9,421 nucleotides of DNA from Candidatus Moraniibacteriota bacterium (GCA_027031945.1 JALVPE010000094.1:1-9421); one strand, 5' to 3'. Positions 1 to 6,754 are shown, counted from the first letter of the stretch. The notes: generated from the sequence alone by a model not told the origin. Numbers and translations: made by a program.

Positions 1-21
1 GATGAGTTCCATACAAAATAT

Positions 22-49
22 ATTATACCAAATATACAATAATTGTCCC
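22..49 (-). promoter_or_regulatory. Predicted sigma-70 promoter for a leftward gene beyond the window edge
   Basis: Read on the minus strand, a perfect TATAAT (22-27) is preceded by TGG, which gives an extended -10 (TGnTATAAT). A -35-like GGGACA (44-49) lies 16 bases upstream. The predicted transcription start is near position 15, so the gene it serves would begin at or beyond the left edge and is not visible. It lies downstream of the RodZ-like gene on the same strand, so it suggests that the next gene has its own transcription unit. The call rests on motif matching alone. Confidence 0.45.
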
Positions 50-142
50 TTTTTTTATAATAACTATTTACACAATACCAGTACTACTTCTATTTGCTTA
101 TAGTCAGAATAATAATCTCTATGAATCAAGAGATATAAAAAA

Positions 143-1135
143 TTACTGCTCCACATCTTCATTGTTTTTTGTTTTATCCTTTTTGGGTTCATATTCCCAA
201 TCACGAACAATTTCTTTCTTTTCACTTATTGATTTAAATGTTTTCCCATCATCACTGATAAGTGTATTGAGTCCATCATCTGTTGTTATAACAATACTTT
301 CATTTGCTTCAAATATCTTTTCTTCATCCAATTGTAAAGCATCATTGTATACATCATTACCATCTGCAATAACATGAATCCAAACAGATTCATTTTGAGA
401 TTTTATAATTAAATGTATCTTTTTATTTTTTTGATTATTTTGTTCTTTTGGTATTTTATAAATTGCATCTACTATTATCTGTTTATTACTTTCTTTATCA
501 AATTTGTTCACACTTCGTACGTTTATTGTGTTTATTCCTTGAGTTAAATTTATTTCATTTTCAAATGTACCATCATCATTTACAAAAATTTGTTGTTCAT
601 TTATAAATACACGAGAATTACTCTTCGTTTTGCCACGGACAATGACTTTATTGCTTTTAATAATACTTCCATGCGCTGGAGCATCAACAACAACCCATGG
701 AGATGATACAAAATTATCAACACTAAAATATAGATACAAACCGACAGCTGATAATACAAGAAAAATAACTACAACAACAATAACACGTGGTGTCAACACA
801 AAACGAGGAAGTTTTGGTAATTTATTAACCTCCTCCTCAACATCTTTGTGATAAATATTTTGATATATACTATACTCACGTTCAAGCAAATCAAGTAACA
901 CATCTTCGGGCACGCCAAAAAATTGCGCATATGATCTAACAAAGCCTTTTACATATACTCGTGTTGGCAAATCATCATATCGTCCTTTTTCTAATGCCTC
1001 AATATATGCTACTTTTACGTTAATTCTTCGTGATAAATCCTGTACTCGCAAATGTCTATCTTCACGTAAAATTTTTAATTTTTCGCCAAGTGTTAATGAC
1101 TTGATTTTTTTTCGTACAAAATTACGTTTTTCCAT
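143..1135 (-). CDS. RodZ-like membrane protein (HTH, TM helix, Ig-like and DUF4115-like domains)
   Basis: A single-pass inner-membrane protein of 330 residues with RodZ architecture. Residues about 15-80 form a Cro/CI-type helix-turn-helix of the HTH_25 kind, with LGEKLKILRE, the VAYIEALEKGRYDDLP core and the VYVKGFVRSYA segment. A strongly hydrophobic helix follows at about 116-138. Outside the membrane there is a bacterial Ig-like strand-rich domain (about 146-226), and then a DUF4115-like domain (about 238-316, with the SVWIHVIADG and DDG segments) typical of RodZ C-termini. The tail is charged. RodZ links the MreB cytoskeleton to wall synthesis; that role is family knowledge, and no mreB is seen here. 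The gene starts 53 bases after the ftsK stop on the same strand, so the two are probably one operon. The ATG has no clear Shine-Dalgarno site. The inserted Ig-like domain is not in E. coli RodZ. Confidence 0.82.
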   Translation of the reverse strand: MEKRNFVRKKIKSLTLGEKLKILREDRHLRVQDLSRRINVKVAYIEALEKGRYDDLPTRVYVKGFVRSYAQFFGVPEDVLLDLLEREYSIYQNIYHKDVEEEVNKLPKLPRFVLTPRVIVVVVIFLVLSAVGLYLYFSVDNFVSSPWVVVDAPAHGSIIKSNKVIVRGKTKSNSRVFINEQQIFVNDDGTFENEINLTQGINTINVRSVNKFDKESNKQIIVDAIYKIPKEQNNQKNKKIHLIIKSQNESVWIHVIADGNDVYNDALQLDEEKIFEANESIVITTDDGLNTLISDDGKTFKSISEKKEIVRDWEYEPKKDKTKNNEDVEQ

Positions 1136-1188
1136 AATACAATTAAATCACACAGGTAAATAATCACTCTCGAATATATTCACATCCC

Positions 1189-3594
1189 TTAACTTACCTC
1201 ACTCGTTTCATCTGATTCTTTTGATACTAATATTTTTCTAGGTTTTGAACCTTCTGCCGGTCCAACTACACCATTATCCTCAAGTTCATCAATTAATCTT
1301 GCTGCCCGTGAATATCCAACCCGCAATCTACGTTGAAGATAAGATGTTGAAGCTTTGCCAGCTGCTATTACCAATTCTTTTGCCTCTTCGTAAATTGGAT
1401 CTTCTGATTCACCAGCAGTATCCGGAGAATCATCAAAATTAACAGATGTGATACCTTTTGTTGTTGTCACAACGCCATCTTCACCACTGCCTGCAAAATC
1501 TTCATCAATACTATATATTCCCGTAGATTCTGCTTGTCGTTTTATAAATCTTACTACCTTCTGCACTTCTTTCTCTTGCACAAATGGACTCTGTAATCGT
1601 ATAGCATTTGAATTTTGAGGACCCACAAACAATAAATCCCCATTACCAATCAATTTTTCTGCTCCCGGTCTGTCTATGATTGTTCTTGAATCAATATTTG
1701 AATTAACTTTAAGAGCAATTCGTGTCGGTAAATTTGCTTTAATAAGTCCTGTAATCACTTCAATACTTGGCCTTTGTGTAGAAATAATAAGGTGAATTCC
1801 TACGGCACGTGACATTTGTGCAATTCTTACAATTGACGCCTCAACCTCTTTGCCATTAGAAGCCATTAAATCAGATAACTCATCAATCACAATAACAATT
1901 GCGGGCAAATTCTCCATATCTTGAGTAACTTGCTTACCGGTATTTGGATCAGTAAATGTGTGTTTCTCACCGGATGCCATTTTATTTTTATAAGATTCTA
2001 TATCTCGCACACCATTTTCTTGAAGTAATTTATAGCGACGCTCCATTTCAGATGTTGCCCATTTAAGAGCATTGATTACTTTACCATTTTCGACAATAAC
2101 ATCAGAAAGCAAATGCGGTATACCACTATATAATGACAGTTCCACACGCTTTGGATCTACAAGAATCAATTTCAATTCTTCTGGAGAATTTTTATAAAGC
2201 AATGATAATAAAATACAATTAATGGTAACTGACTTTCCTGATCCAGTAGTTCCGGCAACTAAAAGATGTGGCATTTTTGCAAGATCTTCAAAAACATAAT
2301 CACCATTCACATCTTCACCTAGAGCAAGTAATAATTTTTTATCTGACTCATAAAACTCATCAGTATTAAGTAAATCTCTCATTCGCACAATTGCTGTTGC
2401 TTTGTTCGGCACTTCAATACCGACAAGTGATTTGCCTGGAATTGGCGCTTCAATACGAATTGGATGTGCAGCAAGTGATAATGCCAAATCAGCATTTAAT
2501 GCCGTAATACGTGAAAGCTTTACACCACTTTGTGGTCTGAAACTATATTGAGTTACTGTCGGACCGGTTACGATATCTTCTAATTCCATTGAGATGCCAA
2601 AATTTTTGAAAGTTTCTTGAATATTACGTGCGTTTTGTTCCACATTACCGCCTTTTGCTTTGTTGCCTCCACGAGTAAGTAATTTAAGTGGTGGCAATTC
2701 CCAATCAATATCAGACGTTTGAGTCATTTGTTTTACTTCACCATTATGCGCATTCACAATTTGTTGAATTTTATCTTCTTGAATATTATTTATGCTTTTT
2801 TGTGTGTCTGCATAATCATTTTTAGTATAATCTGATACATCAATAACTTCCTTATCATCAGGTTCCTCATCATCAAACTTTTCATCTTCAAATTCTTCAT
2901 CCTCATTATCTTCATCTAAATCATCCTTATTGTCTACATCATCATTATCTTTTTCTTTATCTCCTTCTAATTCATCTTCGATTTTTTCATTTTGTTCATA
3001 TTCCTCTTTTCGAGTAAAAAAACCATCTTGACCCTTTTTGGTTTTTTTAATAATTGCTACATAATCTCCGAGTCCTACCAATGACATATTAAATGCGATG
3101 ATAAAACCAACAATTCCCAATGCAATAAGTATGATTATTCCTGCAATCTTTCCTGTAAATTTAATAAGTGCCATCGCCAATATATAACCTAAATATCCAC
3201 CACCAACACCATTTTGTGCCATCTCTTTAAAATCTCCTGCATTAAATGGTATAATATGCATAAGAGCAAGAATTCCCCAAAATGCAATAGCAATGCCGAT
3301 AATTTTTGTTACATAAAATTGTGTCTCTACCTTTTTACGTAAAAGTACAATGCCCGCATAAACAAAAACTAATGGTGCTAAGTATTTTCCAAAACCAAAT
3401 ATGATACCAGATACTTTGGATAATTTTTCTCCCGCAATACCGGACGCGTCAAAAAATCCAAGTACAAAAATGATTGCCACTACAAAAAGTAAAACAGCAA
3501 CTATCGAACGTTTAGCATGAGCACTTAATTGTAATGTTATAAAATCTTCACCATCACCTTCATATTCTTCATTTTTTTCTTTTTTATGCCCCAT
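1189..3594 (-). CDS. ftsK: FtsK/SpoIIIE-family DNA translocase
   Basis: A septal ATP-driven DNA pump that clears and orients chromosome termini at division; 801 residues. The N-terminus has about four to five membrane segments (roughly 31-48, 63-85, 97-115, 133-168). A short, extremely acidic linker follows at about 198-256, rich in D and E, much shorter than the Pro/Gln linker of E. coli FtsK and closer to the SpoIIIE/SftA type. The alpha domain covers about 300-400. The RecA-like motor has Walker A GTTGSGKS (448-455), Walker B IVIVIDE (566-572), and the family signature STQRPS (605-610). The winged-helix gamma domain, which reads oriented DNA sequences, is about 732-790 (YLQRRLRVGYSRAARLIDELE). 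All parts are present, so the protein should be functional. The upstream neighbour is a HAD phosphatase; the RodZ-like gene follows. The ATG is placed immediately before a charged N-terminus that precedes the first helix. Confidence 0.96.
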   Translation of the reverse strand: MGHKKEKNEEYEGDGEDFITLQLSAHAKRSIVAVLLFVVAIIFVLGFFDASGIAGEKLSKVSGIIFGFGKYLAPLVFVYAGIVLLRKKVETQFYVTKIIGIAIAFWGILALMHIIPFNAGDFKEMAQNGVGGGYLGYILAMALIKFTGKIAGIIILIALGIVGFIIAFNMSLVGLGDYVAIIKKTKKGQDGFFTRKEEYEQNEKIEDELEGDKEKDNDDVDNKDDLDEDNEDEEFEDEKFDDEEPDDKEVIDVSDYTKNDYADTQKSINNIQEDKIQQIVNAHNGEVKQMTQTSDIDWELPPLKLLTRGGNKAKGGNVEQNARNIQETFKNFGISMELEDIVTGPTVTQYSFRPQSGVKLSRITALNADLALSLAAHPIRIEAPIPGKSLVGIEVPNKATAIVRMRDLLNTDEFYESDKKLLLALGEDVNGDYVFEDLAKMPHLLVAGTTGSGKSVTINCILLSLLYKNSPEELKLILVDPKRVELSLYSGIPHLLSDVIVENGKVINALKWATSEMERRYKLLQENGVRDIESYKNKMASGEKHTFTDPNTGKQVTQDMENLPAIVIVIDELSDLMASNGKEVEASIVRIAQMSRAVGIHLIISTQRPSIEVITGLIKANLPTRIALKVNSNIDSRTIIDRPGAEKLIGNGDLLFVGPQNSNAIRLQSPFVQEKEVQKVVRFIKRQAESTGIYSIDEDFAGSGEDGVVTTTKGITSVNFDDSPDTAGESEDPIYEEAKELVIAAGKASTSYLQRRLRVGYSRAARLIDELEDNGVVGPAEGSKPRKILVSKESDETSEVS

Positions 3595-3626
3595 AATTTA
3601 TACTAATTAATATAATGTTCTACTAT

Positions 3627-3654
3627 ATTATCATATAAAACCCACTTTCAGCAA
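3627..3654 (-). promoter_or_regulatory. Predicted promoter of ftsK
   Basis: On the minus strand a TTGCTG -35 (3649-3654) is separated by 16 bases from a GATAAT -10 (3627-3632). The predicted start is near 3620, giving a leader of about 25 bases before the ftsK ATG. The -35 keeps only the TTG half of the consensus, and the region is AT-rich enough for chance matches, so confidence is moderate. Confidence 0.4.
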
Positions 3655-3661
3655 CAAAACC

Positions 3662-3681
3662 AAGGAATTATATTGTTCCTT
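3662..3681 (-). terminator. Weak hairpin between the HAD phosphatase gene and ftsK
   Basis: AAGGAA and TTCCTT form a perfect 6-bp stem around an 8-base loop, 48 bases past the stop of the HAD phosphatase gene. On the minus strand it is followed by GGTTTTGTT, which is a poor U-tract. It could be a weak terminator or a protein-binding palindrome upstream of the ftsK promoter. The structure is visible; its function is a guess. Confidence 0.2.
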
Positions 3682-3728
3682 AAAATCAACAAACTATTGC
3701 TACACTACACATTTCGAATGTTTCTATT

Positions 3729-4244
3729 TCAACTAGTTACTATATGAAACAATTTTGCAATCGCATAAGCCACGTCATCTACAAAACAAGCAAATCTATC
3801 CATAATAGAATCATCATTGCATCTATACCTTTTTACACGAATATGTCGAGCCTTTGCAAATTTAGCAAATAATCCATCAGTCAAATATTTATCACCAATT
3901 GTGATAACTGGACATGTTTCATTGATATATTTAAGAATTTTTTTATTTGGTTTTTTATGTGGTGCCTCAATATATGGGATATTTATACTTTCAGCTATCT
4001 CCCTGCTTTTTTTACAATCATAATTATTTGAAAATATATATACCTCATTCCTCTTCTCTAGCTCACGCACAACTTTAATAACTTCCTTTTTGATTTGTTT
4101 TTTTGAACTACATGTCAAAGTACCATCAATATCCAAAATTACAATGGCATCTACAATATCTCGCGTATCTAATTCATGAAAAAAAACATTTTCATCTCTT
4201 ATAAACATGTTCTTAATATAATTATCATACTTATAGTATATCAC
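3729..4244 (-). CDS. YqeG-like HAD-superfamily (class IIIA) phosphatase
   Basis: A small HAD phosphatase with all four family motifs. Numbering from the longest frame, motif I is DIDGT (38-42, nucleophile D38 and acid D40), motif II is S72 in FSNN, motif III is the lysine in HKKP (about 97-98), and motif IV is GDKYLTD (117-123). The GDxxxTD form and overall length match the YqeG group, some of whose relatives dephosphorylate phosphatidylglycerophosphate. The substrate here is not shown by sequence. The longest frame begins with GTG at 4244. The ATG at 4206-4208 (residue 13) is the better start, because a perfect -10 box at 4252-4257 would put the transcript start almost on the GTG, and the domain begins after residue 13. 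No Shine-Dalgarno site is clear for either. It stops with TGA, consistent with the standard bacterial code. It is on the same strand as ftsK downstream but 134 bases away. Confidence 0.8.
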   Translation of the reverse strand: MIYYKYDNYIKNMFIRDENVFFHELDTRDIVDAIVILDIDGTLTCSSKKQIKKEVIKVVRELEKRNEVYIFSNNYDCKKSREIAESINIPYIEAPHKKPNKKILKYINETCPVITIGDKYLTDGLFAKFAKARHIRVKRYRCNDDSIMDRFACFVDDVAYAIAKLFHIVTS

Positions 4245-4251
4245 AAAACAA

Positions 4252-4257
4252 ATTATA
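4252..4257 (-). promoter_or_regulatory. Predicted -10 box of the HAD phosphatase gene
   Basis: A perfect TATAAT on the minus strand, in the intergenic region shared with the divergent PurE-like gene. No good -35 was found at 16-18 bases; the nearest candidate is poor. If used, transcription would start around 4244-4246, just at the GTG, which favours translation from the ATG at 4206-4208 with a leader of about 36 bases. Confidence 0.4.
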
Positions 4258-4280
4258 CTCCATCATAAAACTTCACTAAT

Positions 4281-4309
4281 TTGACACCACATCATTTCAT
4301 ATGTACGAT
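4281..4309 (+). promoter_or_regulatory. Strong sigma-70 promoter of the PurE-like gene
   Basis: A perfect -35 TTGACA (4281-4286), a 17-base spacer and the -10 TACGAT (4304-4309). The predicted start near 4316 gives a leader of about 45 bases ahead of a strong ribosome-binding site. It is the best promoter match in the window and faces away from the HAD phosphatase promoter, so the two genes diverge from one control region. Confidence 0.72.
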
Positions 4310-4345
4310 ACTTAATAATTATTAGTTTTTTTACAATAAACCAAT

Positions 4346-4352
4346 AAAGGAG
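4346..4352 (+). promoter_or_regulatory. Ribosome-binding site of the PurE-like gene
   Basis: AAAGGAG lies 8 bases before the ATG at 4361 and fixes that start. It is the only near-consensus Shine-Dalgarno site seen in the window; the other genes have weak sites or none. Confidence 0.8.
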
Positions 4353-4360
4353 AATACGAG

Positions 4361-4909
4361 ATGAAATCACCTCGCAGAATTGCCATTATTTTAGGCTCAA
4401 CATCAGATTTTGTCCAATGTCGAAAAGCAATACCTATCTTAAAAGCCGCTGAAAATGACGGAAAAATAGAACTGATTACACCAAACAAAGGAGATAAAAT
4501 TATTGTCGCAAGTATTCACAGACACAAAAATTATCTTTTACACAAAATACTTCCATACCTAATTGAACAAGGTGTCACAACTATTATATGTGGCGCTGGA
4601 TGGGCTGCTCATCTTCCAGGTATGGTTGACTCCCATCTGCGTTATGATTTAAGAAACAATACTGTCTCCGTCATTGGTGTGGCATTTGAGGATTTAAACC
4701 AACCTATCCACACAATTGCGGCAATGCTGAGCATTTCCGATGTACCCAATACAAATGTCATCTTTGATGGCAATCATGTCGGTCCGCATGGCATGTGTCA
4801 TGCCTGTGAGATTGCAATAAATGATGAGTTGCCACCAATAACATTACCAAATCCGGTTAAGAAACCTCATGGTACATTTAACTGGAAAGAGATTGAAGAT
4901 ACACAATAA
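4361..4909 (+). CDS. PurE-like AIR carboxylase family protein
   Basis: A 182-residue protein with the PurE fold. The N-terminal GSTSDF (residues 12-17) matches the PurE GSxSDW phosphate-binding loop. ASIHRHKN aligns with the catalytic SAHRTP segment, keeping Ser, His and Arg. GAGWAAHLPGM aligns with the GAGGAAHLPGM active-site loop. After that it diverges: GVPV is GVAF, and the MPxGVPVATVAIG region is replaced by a SISDVPNTNVIFD stretch and a HVGPHGMCHACEIAIND segment rich in His and Cys. PurE makes CAIR in purine synthesis, but no other purine gene is here and the changed C-terminal half makes the exact reaction uncertain. It could act on a related nucleotide or be a salvage or regulatory protein. 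It has its own promoter, a strong Shine-Dalgarno site and a terminator, so it is a single-gene unit and the only rightward gene. Confidence 0.8.
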   Translation: MKSPRRIAIILGSTSDFVQCRKAIPILKAAENDGKIELITPNKGDKIIVASIHRHKNYLLHKILPYLIEQGVTTIICGAGWAAHLPGMVDSHLRYDLRNNTVSVIGVAFEDLNQPIHTIAAMLSISDVPNTNVIFDGNHVGPHGMCHACEIAINDELPPITLPNPVKKPHGTFNWKEIEDTQ

Positions 4910-4917
4910 AAAAACAA

Positions 4918-4948
4918 AAAAGCCAACCACAAAACTGTGGTGGCTTTT
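4918..4948. terminator. Bidirectional rho-independent terminator between convergent genes
   Basis: The stem pairs AAAAGCC plus ACCACA (4918-4931, with one bulged A) with TGTGGT plus GGCTTTT (4936-4948) around an AAAC loop. Rightward it is followed by TTTT-A-TTTAATTT, serving the PurE-like gene that stops at 4909. Leftward it is followed by a long T-rich run (the complement of 4910-4920), serving the lipoprotein gene that stops at 4973. It is a GC-containing hairpin with U-tracts on both sides in an otherwise AT-rich region. Confidence 0.88.
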
Positions 4949-4972
4949 ATTTAATTTATACATACAAAATTA

Positions 4973-5605
4973 TTACTGCATGCTTGGTATTTTGTTTTTC
5001 ATATTTTTCATTTGTTCTTCATACTTATTCATCTGTTCTTTCAATATCTTACACTGATCCTCAAATTTCACATCCGAAGGCACTGAAAAATCCGCCTCAG
5101 TTGAAGGAGTGCATTTAAGTCCACCTGATTCCTCCTTTGTTTCAAGTTCTTCAATTGTGAATCCCTTTTCATATTGTTGTTTAGGCATATCATCCTGTCC
5201 AAATCCCATATCTTTTTGAAAATCTTCTAAACATTTTTTATCCATCTTAAACCCAGTTTTTGTGTTTGCATCCCAAGTATAAGTTGTGCCGTCTGTAACT
5301 AACACTACTTGCTTTTTACCATCTTCCATTCCCTCAGATCGCATTTTTGTACCATTTATATATGTAACCCAATCACTACTGGCATCTTCACATTTCATAG
5401 CAACTCCTTTTTTCATAGCATCTTTTAAATTTCCTATCATTCCTTTGCTATCTTCAACTATTTGTTTACCACTTTCCACCTTGGACGTTACATCATTTTT
5501 TACTTCCTTCAATTTGGTAACTTTTTCACCACATCCGCTCAATGTAATTACTCCTGCCACAAGTCCCATAAAAATAAAACTTTTCACTGGATTTATCTTT
5601 TTCAT
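4973..5605 (-). CDS. Predicted lipoprotein of unknown function
   Basis: From the ATG at 5603-5605 the protein has 210 residues. It begins with a lipoprotein signal (MKK, a hydrophobic stretch, and the lipobox LSGC), so Cys26 should be lipid-modified and the protein held on the outer face of the membrane. The mature part has a Lys/Glu-rich region (about 30-55), then a beta-strand-rich segment (about 65-120, with SDWVTYINGTKMRSEG and a DGTTYTWDANTKTGFKMD-type hairpin). This resembles LolA/LppX-like folds, but that is only an impression. A charged, helical Met-rich tail follows. Four further cysteines could form two disulfides. The frame extends upstream to an ATG at 5656 with a modest AAGG site. 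The shorter start is preferred because a good promoter lies inside the extension and because the signal peptide would otherwise carry 17 extra residues. The specific function is not recognised. Confidence 0.75.
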   Translation of the reverse strand: MKKINPVKSFIFMGLVAGVITLSGCGEKVTKLKEVKNDVTSKVESGKQIVEDSKGMIGNLKDAMKKGVAMKCEDASSDWVTYINGTKMRSEGMEDGKKQVVLVTDGTTYTWDANTKTGFKMDKKCLEDFQKDMGFGQDDMPKQQYEKGFTIEELETKEESGGLKCTPSTEADFSVPSDVKFEDQCKILKEQMNKYEEQMKNMKNKIPSMQ

Positions 5606-5635
5606 ATCTTTCTTAATTAATGAATTTACACTATA

Positions 5636-5664
5636 ATTATAATTCCTAAAATTCATTTTTGCAA
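5636..5664 (-). promoter_or_regulatory. Predicted sigma-70 promoter of the lipoprotein gene
   Basis: On the minus strand the -35 TTGCAA (5659-5664), a 17-base spacer and a perfect -10 TATAAT (5636-5641). The predicted start near 5629 leaves a leader of about 24 bases, with a weak AAGAAAGA ribosome-binding site just before the ATG at 5605. The -35 box ends only two bases from the stop codon of the transposase fragment (5667-5669), so this promoter sits right at the edge of the insertion-sequence remnant. Confidence 0.62.
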
Positions 5665-5666
5665 CC

Positions 5667-6120
5667 TTAAGTCTTCTCCCAAGCTATTCCAAATTTATTA
5701 AAAGCTTCAGATAGATTTGATATCTTAACTGGAGACATATTTTCTTCAAATATTTCATTCATGAATTCTTCTATGTCATTAGAAGTCATTCCTTTTTTAT
5801 ATAGAGATAAAGCTATTTTATCTACTTGTTCTCTATTTATTTTTAAAAGTTCTAATGTTGCAGGAGAGAATAATCCTACTCTAGTTCTTGGTACATGTAC
5901 TAAGAGTGAGTTTCTAGATAAACTATTGCATTACTCTTTCATAATATCCATTTCCTTTTTCTTTTGGATCTTTTGCTTTTTCTAAATATTCATCTCTTTC
6001 TATTATCATTAATGTTTCAAGAGTTGATTTTATGAATTTATCCATTGATATATCTTCACTTGAGTTTTCTCTTAGGTTTTTTATACTTTTTTCTAATAAT
6101 TTTTGTGTTTTTTCTGACAT
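5667..6120 (-). pseudogene. IS256-family transposase fragment, frameshifted and truncated
   Basis: The first frame (5923-6120, ATG at 6120) gives 65 residues ending KGNGYYERVMQ, then TAG. Skipping one base gives a second frame (5667-5924) that continues exactly as the family expects: SLSRNSLLVHVPRTRVG, then LELLKINREQVDKIALSLYKKGM, DIEEF, and the SPVKISNLSEAF motif ending AWEKT, then TAA. The GNGY, VPRTR, LYxKGMTxxDIEE and SPxxISNLxxxF-W sequence is diagnostic of the IS256/mutator N-terminal region. Together about 150 residues remain of a protein normally near 400, and the stop falls before the DDE catalytic residues. It cannot be an active transposase. The frameshift looks like decay rather than recoding, as no slippery run is present at the CAA-TAG site. 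Confidence 0.82.
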
Positions 6121-6155
6121 AGGTTTTTAGTTAAAAATTAGTTATTTATTGTACC

Positions 6156-6167
6156 TGTCAGACACAC
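6156..6167 (-). repeat. Presumed terminal end of the IS256-type element
   Basis: Just upstream of the transposase start, the minus strand reads GTGTGTCTGACA. The similarity between the truncated beta-helix protein and its intact neighbour ends shortly before this point, and the frame then runs into a TGA within the motif. That position and the GTGTCTGACA look suit an insertion-sequence tip, but the matching repeat at the other end is lost, so the boundary is approximate. Confidence 0.35.
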
Positions 6168-6592
6168 TTTTGTTGTGAACCATTTCCTGTAAACTGTGGC
6201 GGATCACTACCTCTGCCAACAATCCAACAAGGATTAGTCGCCGTGCATTGAAAAGTAGTCTGCATTGTATTTGTTGGATTTCCATGAAACTCAACATACG
6301 TTCCTGCTGGAAATGTTCCATTATGAAAATTACACATTGGCTTATCCGGATAACCGAATGGGTTACCAGAATCAGTACAACTTGCATCACTGTTGTCTAT
6401 GTAATAACAATTACTACTTTCCGCGCTTGGCCAATTGGGACATTGGGTGGTTGTGTCTGGGACCGGTGTATCAATAGGATGCAATCCTCCATCCCAAGTA
6501 TCTCCCGGATCAGGAATACCGATTGGTGGAGTGTAAGCAAAAGTTAAAGTTGGTAATAATAAAAAGAGTGAAATTAGTAATATTTTTTTCAT
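6158..6592 (-). pseudogene. N-terminal fragment of a secreted beta-helix protein, truncated by an insertion sequence
   Basis: The open frame encodes 144 residues. Residues 1-19 are a signal peptide almost the same as that of the intact gene at 6836-8677 (MKKILL start, cleavage after FA), followed by the shared YxxPIGIPxP motif. Later parts align with the start of the neighbour's beta-helix: a YYI(D/N) element, then PAGTYVEFHG against PAGAVIALQG, and NPCWIVG against NPIWIIN. The last codons and the TGA lie in the presumed end of the IS256 remnant, so the native protein was surely longer, with the helix repeats and any C-terminal module lost. It is richer in cysteine than its neighbour (about seven). 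The promoter is intact, so a short secreted peptide might still be made. The protein could instead be a genuine short one, but the junction argues against this. Confidence 0.75.
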
Positions 6593-6633
6593 TGATGTTT
6601 AATTTGTTTTTTATTGACCTTTTCTTTGTTTTT

Positions 6634-6662
6634 ATTATACAACCCTTCATCCTAAATAACAA
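6634..6662 (-). promoter_or_regulatory. Promoter of the truncated beta-helix gene
   Basis: On the minus strand TTGTTA (6657-6662), a 17-base spacer, and a perfect TATAAT (6634-6639). The spacer ends in GGTTG and the -10 is followed by AAAAA, exactly as at the intact paralogue. The predicted leader is about 35 bases with no Shine-Dalgarno site. Confidence 0.68.
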
Positions 6663-6680
6663 TTTTATTTCATTAATACT

Positions 6681-6694
6681 TTAACAAAATAAAC
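6681..6694 (-). promoter_or_regulatory. Conserved 14-base block upstream of the promoter (copy 1)
   Basis: The block GTTTATTTTGTTAA (minus strand) lies 18 bases upstream of the -35 box, centred roughly 60 bases before the transcription start. The same 14 bases occur at 8760-8773 at the same 18-base distance from the -35 of the intact paralogue. It could be an activator site, an UP-like element, or simply preserved from the duplication. Confidence 0.5.
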
Positions 6695-6754
6695 CCTATA
6701 TAAAATCTTAACATGGTAAACCTTAGACTGACTCTGTAAACCGTGTTGATTGTT

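Larger units (their letters stand above)
5667..6167 (-). mobile_element. Truncated IS256-family insertion sequence remnant
   Basis: The segment holds the 5' part of an IS256-type transposase and its upstream flank, with one presumed element end at 6156-6167. The catalytic part, the far end and the second terminal repeat are missing. The outer end lies within the coding frame of a beta-helix gene (6158-6592), which it cuts off. The inner end abuts the lipoprotein promoter. The simplest history, which is inference, is insertion into the beta-helix gene followed by a deletion that removed the rest of both the element and that gene. Without the second end no target-site duplication can be tested. 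Confidence 0.72.

Noticed and set aside
115..134. Terminator after the RodZ-like gene
   Set aside because: ATCTCT/AGAGAT makes only a 6-bp, AT-rich stem with no U-run after it on the minus strand, too weak to call.
162..851. Rightward open frames opposite the RodZ-like gene
   Set aside because: They overlap a well-supported gene on the other strand, have no ribosome-binding site and show low-complexity Ser/Thr-rich translation typical of antisense reading.
5286..5636. 116-residue rightward open frame opposite the lipoprotein gene
   Set aside because: Antisense to a gene with a signal peptide, promoter and terminator; no start signal or recognisable domain.
5920..5930. Programmed +1 frameshifting in the transposase
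   Set aside because: There is no slippery run or stimulatory element at the CAA-TAG site, IS256 elements do not normally use recoding, and the gene is truncated anyway.
6248..6547. Rightward open frames opposite the truncated beta-helix gene
   Set aside because: The leftward frame has a signal peptide and paralogue similarity; the rightward ones have neither.
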